Positions 37,801 to 44,493 of a stretch of DNA of 64,000 nt are shown here, in pieces (the stretch's first letter is position 1; each line of letters opens with the position of its first letter). A program made the position numbers and the translations under genes. Below the pieces are notes generated by a model. It did no database searches and was not told where the DNA came from. It saw only the letters and a program-made list of their open reading frames with translations. Source of the stretch: Shewanella japonica (GTDB lineage: Bacteria > Pseudomonadota > Gammaproteobacteria > Enterobacterales > Shewanellaceae); contig NZ_CP020472.1 in the NCBI RefSeq assembly GCF_002075795.1, positions 913,001-977,000 of the forward strand, given 5' to 3'.

Positions 37801-37902
37801 ATGTTCGGTTTAGGGGTAGCAACCATGCTGACTCTGATCATTGTTCCAGTGTTTTATATCATCTTCTTCAAAGTTAAGTACCGAAACTATAAAGAGTTTT
37901 AG
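34834..37902 (+). CDS. RND efflux pump inner-membrane permease
   Basis: 1022 aa, normal size for a proton-driven RND pump with 12 membrane helices and two large periplasmic loops. Helix 4 has GMLVDNAIVIVEGI: the first of the two proton-relay Asp residues of AcrB is present, but the second is Asn, as in a number of RND subgroups. It begins MNIAGYFVKNTVISWMFTL. It is the last gene of the three-gene operon, and a terminator follows. No outer-membrane channel gene is nearby, so a TolC-like protein from elsewhere is presumably used. Substrate unknown. Confidence 0.93.
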   Translation: MNIAGYFVKNTVISWMFTLILLIGGLMAFTGLGQLEDPPFTIKDAVVVTLYPGATSTEVEEEVTYPIEKAIQALPYVDYIRSLSTSGMSQITVTMKNIYGPEELPQIWDELRRKVNDMSSSLPPGVQAPIVNDDFGDVYGIMLMVSGTDYSYRDILDYVDYVKRELELVPGVGKVSLAGNQQEQVFVEMSLNKAASSNIDPSLIQNLLNSQNMVSDAGNIRVSADNLKIRTSGGFKSVSELEELIIPGTQGDKLIYLKDVATVSRGFQNIPTNLLKFNQHDSINIGISFSTGVNVVEVGKAIDAKLASIESVRPAGMVIETMYNQPNEVDASVGSFVWNLIAAVVIVVGVLLVFMGFKSGILIGLILFLTCLGTFMLMLQAEIELQRISLGALIIALGMLVDNAIVIVEGILIGRQRGQTTLEAAQGIVKQTMWPLLGATVIAITAFAPIGLSPDSTGEFAGSLFWVLLFSLFLSWITAITITPFFAQLFFGSEAEKVEGEPKDPYGGAFFMYYKALLDVCMRFRWVSVIAVVIAFCASIYGFAYVKQSFFPPSTTPIFLVDVWMPEGTDIRETQTVVEGMEAIAFNLDNVEYVASTIGKGFPRFLLTYSPEKNYASYAQIALRTSDFETLSDVMVTFRRDVERSYPQAQLKFKRLEIGPSTDAKIEARISGADPDVLRSIAAQVMEIFNATPATVNVRHDWRERVKYIAPRFNETQARRLGIVKSEVDEALKFSFTGLQIGVYREGTTLLPIIGRLPEDERIDIESLESIRIWSPALSAFVPLQQVVDGFEVKFEDPIIQRRDRKRTLTVFADTDFEYGILPAELFAKIKPKVEALELPVGYELQWGGEYESSTDAQESLFATLPLGFLFMFLITVFLFNSVRKPLVIWACVPLAIIGITSGLLILDKPFSFMALLGMLSLSGMLLKNGIVLLDQINTDINEGIETFEAVFNSTVSRVRPVCMAAITTILGVLPLLTDAFFESLAAVVMFGLGVATMLTLIIVPVFYIIFFKVKYRNYKEF

Positions 37903-37935
37903 TTAGCAAAATTGGCGTTTTATCGCTATAACTAT

Positions 37936-37967
37936 AAGAGTCAGCCATTAACGGTTGACTCTTTTTT
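37936..37967 (+). terminator. Terminator of RND operon
   Basis: AAGAGTCA / TGACTCTT stem followed by TTTTTT. Confidence 0.88.
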
Positions 37968-38025
37968 ATGTGATCTAACTTGCTCATTGTCACGTACTAC
38001 CCAGTGAATTTATAAGAGGCTCACT

Positions 38026-38388
38026 ATGTCCATTAGCCAAGCAATCATTAAAGTGACCAATCTTCGTTTACGAACGTTTATTGGTTTTAATCCTGACGAA
38101 CGTGAAAAGCAGCAAGATGTTGTGATTAATATCGAAATCCAATATCCCGCCGACAAGTCATTTGAAACTGACGATGTTGCAGATGCACTTAACTATAAAG
38201 TCATTACTAAAAAAGTTATCCAACATGTTGAAGAAGGGCGCTTTTTACTGCTCGAAAAGTTGGTGGCAGACGTGTTGGCTATTTGTAGTGAGCACCCATC
38301 AATCACGATGTCACGGGTGACAATTGATAAACCTCATGCTTTACGTTTTGCCGACTCTGTTTCGCTGTCTTTAGAGCAACGCAAATAA
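38026..38388 (+). CDS. folX: Dihydroneopterin triphosphate 2'-epimerase
   Basis: 120 aa, the usual length for the FolB/FolX fold. It reads KVTNLRLRTFIGFNPDEREKQQ near the start and KVIQHVEEGRFLLLEKL in the middle, closer to FolX than to FolB. FolX epimerises dihydroneopterin triphosphate to dihydromonapterin triphosphate, the branch leading to tetrahydromonapterin. Clustering with folE and folM supports FolX over FolB. Confidence 0.88.
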   Translation: MSISQAIIKVTNLRLRTFIGFNPDEREKQQDVVINIEIQYPADKSFETDDVADALNYKVITKKVIQHVEEGRFLLLEKLVADVLAICSEHPSITMSRVTIDKPHALRFADSVSLSLEQRK

Positions 38389-38455
38389 TCGGTAGCCGCT
38401 GGCTATCACGTAATAGTGTGGTTTTATTTGGCACGGGTTGCCATAAGGAAAACAC

Positions 38456-39100
38456 ATGATTTCAGATGAAGCACGCAAGGTGCAGCAAGTTCTTATTGAG
38501 CGAGGTCTTGAAACGCCATTGGTCGAAAATCAGATGACCAGTGACCAAAAAATAGAACGCATTCAAGGATTGATGACTGAAGTTGTCTCAACATTAGGTC
38601 TGGATTTAACCGATGACAGTTTGTGTGAAACACCACATCGAATTGCCAAAATGTACGTGAATGAAATTTTTTCGGGGCTCGACTATCAGCATTTCCCTAA
38701 AGTGACCCAAATCGATAATAAAATGGGCGTTGAAGAAATGGTTAAAGTCAGCGATGTCAGTGTTGTGAGTACCTGCGAGCATCACTTTATCACCATAGAT
38801 GGCGTTGCCAATGTGGCTTATATGCCTAAATCAAAGATTATTGGTCTGTCTAAAATCAATCGGATTGTGCGCTTCTTTGCCCAGCGCCCCCAAGTGCAAG
38901 AGCGTTTAACGCAACAAATTTTAGTCGCACTGCAAACGCTTTTAGAAACTGAAGATGTCGCAGTCAGTATGAATGCCACTCATTATTGTGTGAAATCTCG
39001 TGGCATCATGGACACCCAGTCGCACACCACCACATCAGCATTAGGTGGCTGCTTCAAAAGCAACCCTGCGACCCGAGCAGAGTTTTACTCAAAGGCTTGA
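38456..39100 (+). CDS. folE: GTP cyclohydrolase I
   Basis: 214 aa. The zinc site includes Cys-Glu-His-His in [13 protein letters not shown] (about 108-111) and the later Cys in [10 protein letters not shown]; the [20 protein letters not shown] stretch is diagnostic. It turns GTP into dihydroneopterin triphosphate, the substrate of FolX upstream (67 bp away). AAGGAAAAC precedes the start. E. coli FolE is 222 aa. Confidence 0.95.
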   Translation: MISDEARKVQQVLIERGLETPLVENQMTSDQKIERIQGLMTEVVSTLGLDLTDDSLCETPHRIAKMYVNEIFSGLDYQHFPKVTQIDNKMGVEEMVKVSDVSVVSTCEHHFITIDGVANVAYMPKSKIIGLSKINRIVRFFAQRPQVQERLTQQILVALQTLLETEDVAVSMNATHYCVKSRGIMDTQSHTTTSALGGCFKSNPATRAEFYSKA

Positions 39101-39139
39101 TTCACTCAGCTATCTCATGAATGATGGATAACAGACACG

Positions 39140-39170
39140 AGGTCATTAGTCGCTGCTAATGACCTTTATT
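39140..39170 (+). terminator. Terminator between folE and folM
   Basis: AGGTCATTAG / CTAATGACCT stem, followed by a weak T-run (TTATT). It may separate or attenuate folM expression. Confidence 0.65.
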
Positions 39171-39215
39171 ATGTGAGTTTAACTACTGGCTCAATACAAG
39201 AATAAGAGAACTCAA

Positions 39216-39941
39216 ATGAAACACACCATATTGATTACAGGGGTTGGTAAACGTATTGGCTATGCGTTAGCAAAGCATTTTATTGCCCAAGGCCATCAAG
39301 TGATTGGCACCTTTAGAACACATTACCCAAGTATTGATGAGTTGGCTGAACTTGGGGCTGATTTATACCAGTGTGACTTAACTCTCACAGAAGAAATAAA
39401 CGATATGTTACAGCGCATTGTTGCGCAATATAGCGAGCTAAATTGCATCATCCATAATGCATCTGATTGGCATAATGATAAAACCTCAAATGAGGTGAGC
39501 TCTGCGGATATTATGACAAGAATGATGAATATTCATGTGAGCGCACCTTATCAAATTAACCTTGCTTTAGCGCCATTATTAACTGCCAGTGCTAAGCAAC
39601 AAGTTGGTGCCAGTAATATTATTCATATCACCGATTATGTCGCCGAAAAGGGCAGTAAAAAGCATATTGCTTATGCGGCCAGTAAGGCGGGATTGCATAA
39701 TTTGACGCTATCTTTTGCGGCAAAACTTGCGCCTGAAGTTAAAGTGAACTCTATTGCCCCTGCGATGATTTTATTTAACGAAGGTGATGATGACGACTAT
39801 AAAGTGAAAGCTTTAGCAAAAGCGATTTTGCCTGTCGAGGCCGGTAATAATGAAATGATATCGCTGGTAGATTATTTAACCTCCAGTCATTATGTGACAG
39901 GCCGAAGCTATGCGGTTGATGGTGGCAGACAATTAAAATAA
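39216..39941 (+). CDS. folM: Dihydromonapterin reductase
   Basis: 241 aa SDR. NADP motif TGVGKRIGYALAKHF at residue 8 onward, active site YAASKAGL. FolM reduces dihydromonapterin to tetrahydromonapterin, the cofactor of phenylalanine hydroxylase in several Gram-negatives. Its place directly after folX-folE makes FolM more likely than another SDR or pteridine reductase. It could still act on dihydrofolate as a side activity. Confidence 0.88.
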   Translation: MKHTILITGVGKRIGYALAKHFIAQGHQVIGTFRTHYPSIDELAELGADLYQCDLTLTEEINDMLQRIVAQYSELNCIIHNASDWHNDKTSNEVSSADIMTRMMNIHVSAPYQINLALAPLLTASAKQQVGASNIIHITDYVAEKGSKKHIAYAASKAGLHNLTLSFAAKLAPEVKVNSIAPAMILFNEGDDDDYKVKALAKAILPVEAGNNEMISLVDYLTSSHYVTGRSYAVDGGRQLK

Positions 39942-39980
39942 TGGATTGCGGTACTGATAGCACTAATTAAAAAAAGTTTT

Positions 39981-39996
39981 AGACTTCTAGATGGCT
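39981..39996. promoter_or_regulatory. MetJ met-box pair
   Basis: AGACTTCT followed directly by AGATGGCT: 7/8 and 6/8 matches to the MetJ half site AGACGTCT, in the required adjacent 8-mer arrangement. It lies 105-120 bp upstream of the metY-type gene. Confidence 0.6.
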
Positions 39997-40100
39997 AATT
40001 GCTAATGTGGATATAGGTTTGATTGAGCACTGCGATAAACAATCAGCAATGTTCAATCAATTTTCCGTTATCAACGATGAACGATTAGAAGGGGTCTATC

Positions 40101-41420
40101 ATGGCAGCAGACAATAATGCTCAAGGGATGAAACTGGAGTCGCTGGCTTTACACCACGGCTATCAATCAGAAGCCACCACCAAAGCCGCCGCAGTGCCCA
40201 TTTACCAAACCACTTCTTATACCTTTGATGATACCCAGCATGGTGCTGATTTATTTGATTTAAAAGTGCCTGGTAACATTTATACTCGTATTATGAACCC
40301 CACTACAGATGTGCTAGAACAGCGACTTGCAGCAATCGAAGGTGGCATAGCAGCTCTAGCTGTAGCATCAGGTATGGCAGCCATTACCTATGCGATTCAG
40401 GCGCTGACACAAGTGGGTGATAACATCGTTAGTACAAGCCGGCTTTATGGCGGCACCTATAATTTATTTGCCCATACGTTACCTCGCCAAGGCATTGACG
40501 TGCGGATGGCTGCTTACGATGATTATGAAGGGCTTGAAGCATTAATTGATGACAATACCAAAGCACTTTTTTGTGAATCTATTGGTAACCCTGCTGGTAA
40601 CGTTGTTGACCTGCAGCGGTTAGCAGAAATTGCGCATAAACACGGTGTACCGTTAGTCGTTGATAATACCGTTGCGACCCCGGTACTGTGTCGTGCTATT
40701 GATCACGGCGCTGATATCGTTATTCACTCATTAACCAAATACATTGGTGGTCATGGCACCACCATTGGTGGGGTGATTATTGATTCGGGTAAGTTTGATT
40801 GGGTAGCGAATAAAGCGCGGTTTGCTTTACTGAATGAGCCAGATCCTTCCTATCATGGTGTGGTGTATACCGAAGCTTTTGGGCCTGCAGCCTTTATCGG
40901 TCGATGCCGTGTTGTTCCCTTACGCAATACTGGTGCAGCCTTATCACCGCAAAGTGCATTTTTATTACTTCAAGGGCTAGAAACACTCAGCTTACGAATG
41001 GAGCGCCATTGTGAAAATGCATTGGCACTTGCTGAGTATCTAGCGGATCATCCATCGGTTAGTTGGGTGAATTACGCCGCCTTAACCGACAGTCCCCAAC
41101 ACGAGCGCTGTCAAAAGATTACCCAAGGTAAAGCCTCGGGTATCATTAGTTTTGGTATTAAGGCCAGTGATGCACAAGCGGGTAAAATTGCTGGTGGAAA
41201 ATTCATTGATGCACTGCAAATGATTTTGCGTTTGGTCAATATTGGTGATGCTAAGTCATTGGCATGCCATCCTGCTACGACGACACATCGACAGTTAGAC
41301 TCAGACGAGCTGGCTAAAGCTGGAGTATCTGAAGACTTAGTTCGTATCTCTGTCGGTATTGAGCACATTGACGATATTATTGCTGACGTATCTCAAGCAT
41401 TAGCGGCAGCAACGCAATAG
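40101..41420 (+). CDS. metY: O-acetylhomoserine aminocarboxypropyltransferase (MetY type)
   Basis: 439 aa, the length typical of O-acetylhomoserine sulfhydrylases and longer than MetB or MetC (about 390). Features are TRIMNPTTDVLEQR, the PLP-Lys in IHSLTKYIGGHG near residue 213, and ASGMAAITYAIQ. It makes homocysteine (or methionine with methanethiol) from an acylated homoserine. GGGG precedes the start and met boxes lie upstream, so MetJ repression is likely. A terminator follows. Confidence 0.92.
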   Translation: MAADNNAQGMKLESLALHHGYQSEATTKAAAVPIYQTTSYTFDDTQHGADLFDLKVPGNIYTRIMNPTTDVLEQRLAAIEGGIAALAVASGMAAITYAIQALTQVGDNIVSTSRLYGGTYNLFAHTLPRQGIDVRMAAYDDYEGLEALIDDNTKALFCESIGNPAGNVVDLQRLAEIAHKHGVPLVVDNTVATPVLCRAIDHGADIVIHSLTKYIGGHGTTIGGVIIDSGKFDWVANKARFALLNEPDPSYHGVVYTEAFGPAAFIGRCRVVPLRNTGAALSPQSAFLLLQGLETLSLRMERHCENALALAEYLADHPSVSWVNYAALTDSPQHERCQKITQGKASGIISFGIKASDAQAGKIAGGKFIDALQMILRLVNIGDAKSLACHPATTTHRQLDSDELAKAGVSEDLVRISVGIEHIDDIIADVSQALAAATQ

Positions 41421-41464
41421 GCCGTTAACCATCAATATTCGCTGAGTTGGCGATTAGCTGAAAT

Positions 41465-41495
41465 AAAAAACCGTTATGAAAATAACGGTTTTTTT
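41465..41495. terminator. Terminator between metY and fau
   Basis: AAAAAACCGTTAT / ATAACGGTTTTTTT stem between convergent genes. Confidence 0.9.
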
Positions 41496-41515
41496 ATGTG
41501 AACTGCAGCCATTGG

Positions 41516-42301
41516 TCAGTCGTTGGCGATACGTTTGGTTGGGGTAATGATGATTGGTAATGGAATATCCCAATACTCCACGGGTAAATAACTCACCTGT
41601 TGGCAATCATGGGCATAGCCCACTGCTAATGGTTTATTGTCTTTTACCTGAGCTAATGTGCGATCGTAAAAGCCGCCGCCCATTCCCATTCGATTGCCAT
41701 TATCATCAAACGCGACTAATGGCGTGACGATCATATCTAGTTTATCTACCGTAATAATATGGCGAATATCCAGTTTAGGTTCGGCAATATCAAAGCGGTT
41801 ATTCACCATTACGGTATCAGGGTTGTAGCGGACAAATAATAAATGCCCTTTAGCAAAAGGATGTATACGAGGTAAATAAACTTCTACATCTAGTTTCCAC
41901 AATGCTTCAATTAATTTGTTGGTGGCAAGCTCGCCATCAAACCCCAAATAAATGGCCACTCTTTTGGCTGAAATTTGCTGTATTTCCGACAATAAATGGC
42001 GACTGGCAATTAACGCTAACTGATTTTGCTCTGCTTGGTCCATGCTATTTCGTTCTTGACGAATATGGCGACGAATACTATCTCGGCTCATATTTCTACT
42101 ATCGAATAACGGTTCAGCATCCCTTGGGCTATTAAAAGAATGCGGATAAATGACCTCGGCAGATGCTGATGGTTCTGCTGATGCTGGGCTAGCTGATGAA
42201 AAATATGTTATTGAAGGTTGTTTCGCTGTTGTAGCAGACTGATATTGGTTCGAACCAGTCATAAAGCGCGTCATGCTCATCGGTGAGAAGTTCTCCATCA
42301 C
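41516..42301 (-). CDS. fau: 5-formyltetrahydrofolate cyclo-ligase (YgfA), long N-terminus
   Basis: The C-terminal 190 residues are the cyclo-ligase domain, with RQERNSM near the start, VEVYLPRI, and the signature GMGGGFYDRTL near residue 228. It turns 5-formyltetrahydrofolate into 5,10-methenyltetrahydrofolate with ATP. The open frame gives 261 aa, about 60-70 longer than usual, with a Ser/Ala/Pro-rich N-terminus. ATG codons at residues 8 and 71 are other possible starts; GGAG ten bases before residue 8 favours that one (42280). In E. coli this gene directly follows ssrS; here three genes lie between. Confidence 0.88.
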   Translation of the reverse strand: MMENFSPMSMTRFMTGSNQYQSATTAKQPSITYFSSASPASAEPSASAEVIYPHSFNSPRDAEPLFDSRNMSRDSIRRHIRQERNSMDQAEQNQLALIASRHLLSEIQQISAKRVAIYLGFDGELATNKLIEALWKLDVEVYLPRIHPFAKGHLLFVRYNPDTVMVNNRFDIAEPKLDIRHIITVDKLDMIVTPLVAFDDNGNRMGMGGGFYDRTLAQVKDNKPLAVGYAHDCQQVSYLPVEYWDIPLPIIITPTKRIAND

Positions 42302-42444
42302 TTACAAATGAAAGATAAAATAGCGATATGAACAAATGATGTTACAAGATGCAGATTATCCTGATATGTGAAAATATCAAAGAAGATAATCAATGGATTG
42401 ACCAGCTTGAGTGTAAATGGGGAAAAATCAGCCGCTGGTATGAT

Positions 42445-42476
42445 AAAAAACGCCGATGATAACCATCATCGGCGTT
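42445..42476 (-). terminator. Terminator after the zinc-finger membrane protein gene
   Basis: AACGCCGATGAT / ATCATCGGCGTT stem with, on the minus strand, a TTTTTT run downstream. It closes the three-gene module and separates it from fau. Confidence 0.88.
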
Positions 42477-42552
42477 GTCTTATATTGCATGCTGTAACTC
42501 AGGTTTGTAATGAAAGCGGTAAGTTAGCTCTCTACTCAAACCTTGTTTCTCG

Positions 42553-44439
42553 CTACTTTTCCATGTTCATTGATTTTAATAATACAGGGCTGTCGTAATC
42601 AGCGACTTCAGTTTTTGCTTTTAACCAGAACTGACGACGAGTTAAGAAGTAGGCAAAAATGACAGTCAACATTGCCCATTCAATCAGGTTTTCCGCCATA
42701 AACAGGGTGCCAGGGCGTAAGGACTGCAGCATCTCGTACGGGTATCTGTCATGGTTTTCGATAAAACCAATACGTGAATTGAGAATAAATAGGCCATAGT
42801 GCAAGCCGCAATACACGCCAATACCAGCGATAAATCCAGCTACTTTTGTGTACCACTTATTCGGCAATTTTGTGCCAATGACGACAACATATAGACCGAC
42901 TAATAACGATGCAGCCATCAATGCATTGGTGATTTCTAGGGTATGTTGAATCACTTCAATACCGTTGTAGTACAAGGTGAATCCAATATGAGGTACCAAT
43001 AAGGTTAAACTGAGCGCCAAAAGCCATATTTTGCCCTGACCAATGTTCTTCCAATACCACTTTTGAATACCTTTATAGCTTAACCAGAATAAACCAATGA
43101 TGAACAGGTAGTTACACCATGCAGGTAAGCCAAATAAGCCAAACTTCATGGTGACTAATGCCAGCATCCATTCAGGGATTTGAGTCACACTCATACGATA
43201 AGCCGTTTCTTGGGTAAACGTTGGGTACATGACAGCAAACAATATTCCTATTGTTAGGAATAGAAAGGCGAATTTAAACATACTGCCAATCATTTTAGGC
43301 GCAATGCCTTTCACACTTTGCTTTTTAAGCTGAGTCACTAAGGTTTGATAATTAGAAACAACCGCATCTTTAATATCACTTGAAACCCAGTTCTCCTCTA
43401 ATAATGCAATCGAGGTGTTAGTTTCATTGGCTTCAATAATGTTTTTAACTGCGGGTGTTGAAAGGGCTGCTTTATCATTAGATTTACTGCCGCCAGCGAG
43501 TTTTTGTGCCACGCTCCATACCGCAGGATCGTATACCCCACCTGCATCATGCGTGCTGTTTTTGTTACCACCAAAACACAACGTCGTATCGACGTTATCA
43601 ATGTTGGCAGTAAATTGTAAAGTCGGTAATTTGGCCTTAAAAGCATAAATAAAGGTGCAACCGTCCAAAGCGCCTTTAACATCGACTTCGGTGATATCAT
43701 CTAAGTGGTGAACGATTTTAAGTCCCGTCTTTTTGACGTAATCAGACGTCCACTCATGGTAATCACTGGTGTTATATTCCCACTTTGTACTCCGTTTAGC
43801 TTCACCATCAATGGTGTAACTGAAATAGAGGTAACCACCACCATCACAGGTACGACAGGTCACCTTGCCTGAACCACTGCAGTTATAGCAGGTTTTACTA
43901 CCACTGCCCCAGCATGATGAACATGTCTCAGTGGTATGAACCGTGCGGTTATTCTCGTAGCGAGTCACATGATTTCGGCCACTGCCACTACAACCGCTAC
44001 AGGAAGTGCTACCGCTGCCATGACAACTGCCGCAGTTTTGTTTACCAGAGCCACTACAGTTATAACAAACCTTGCTACCGACATAGGTTTCTGGCGCAGA
44101 CTTTAAGCCACGATCTTTGATTAAAAAGTTTTCAGCAACGTCAGGGCCAAGTATTTTGATGAAACGATCGTTAAATAATGAATTTTGACCGCTGACATAC
44201 TCTTTTGCTTTATTGTTAGCATCGTCGTAAGCGTTCGAGGCGCTGCCACACTTGATGCCTGATGGACAATGCCCGCCATGTTCATGTTCGCTTACACCAA
44301 TCTCAATGGTCCAGCCAAAGGTAAAGTTAAGCTCTGGTAACTTAGCTTCTTCATTACTCAATACAACTGGTACATCAACACCAGTTAAGTCTTTACCATT
44401 ACTTCGTATAAAGTCCTGGAATTGCGTTAGTTTACTCAC
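42553..44439 (-). CDS. J-less DnaJ-type zinc-finger membrane protein
   Basis: 628 aa from a GTG at 44439 with AGGAAG at good spacing; an upstream TTG frame lacks one. Residues about 125-202 carry six CxxCxGxG-type motifs (CYNCSGSG, CGSCHGSG, CSGCSGSG, CSSCWGSG, CYNCSGSG, CRTCDGGG), more than the four of DnaJ. There is no J domain. Residues about 205-380 are soluble. The C-terminal 250 residues have about six membrane helices. The role may be redox or chaperone-like binding at the membrane; unproven. Third gene of a minus-strand module after the GDPD and PEGA-like genes, 54 bp downstream of the latter. Confidence 0.8.
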   Translation of the reverse strand: MSKLTQFQDFIRSNGKDLTGVDVPVVLSNEEAKLPELNFTFGWTIEIGVSEHEHGGHCPSGIKCGSASNAYDDANNKAKEYVSGQNSLFNDRFIKILGPDVAENFLIKDRGLKSAPETYVGSKVCYNCSGSGKQNCGSCHGSGSTSCSGCSGSGRNHVTRYENNRTVHTTETCSSCWGSGSKTCYNCSGSGKVTCRTCDGGGYLYFSYTIDGEAKRSTKWEYNTSDYHEWTSDYVKKTGLKIVHHLDDITEVDVKGALDGCTFIYAFKAKLPTLQFTANIDNVDTTLCFGGNKNSTHDAGGVYDPAVWSVAQKLAGGSKSNDKAALSTPAVKNIIEANETNTSIALLEENWVSSDIKDAVVSNYQTLVTQLKKQSVKGIAPKMIGSMFKFAFLFLTIGILFAVMYPTFTQETAYRMSVTQIPEWMLALVTMKFGLFGLPAWCNYLFIIGLFWLSYKGIQKWYWKNIGQGKIWLLALSLTLLVPHIGFTLYYNGIEVIQHTLEITNALMAASLLVGLYVVVIGTKLPNKWYTKVAGFIAGIGVYCGLHYGLFILNSRIGFIENHDRYPYEMLQSLRPGTLFMAENLIEWAMLTVIFAYFLTRRQFWLKAKTEVADYDSPVLLKSMNMEK

Positions 44440-44493
44440 GTAATACTTCCTATCAATCAATGCGTGAATGGTGATTTAACTCAGTTAAATACG

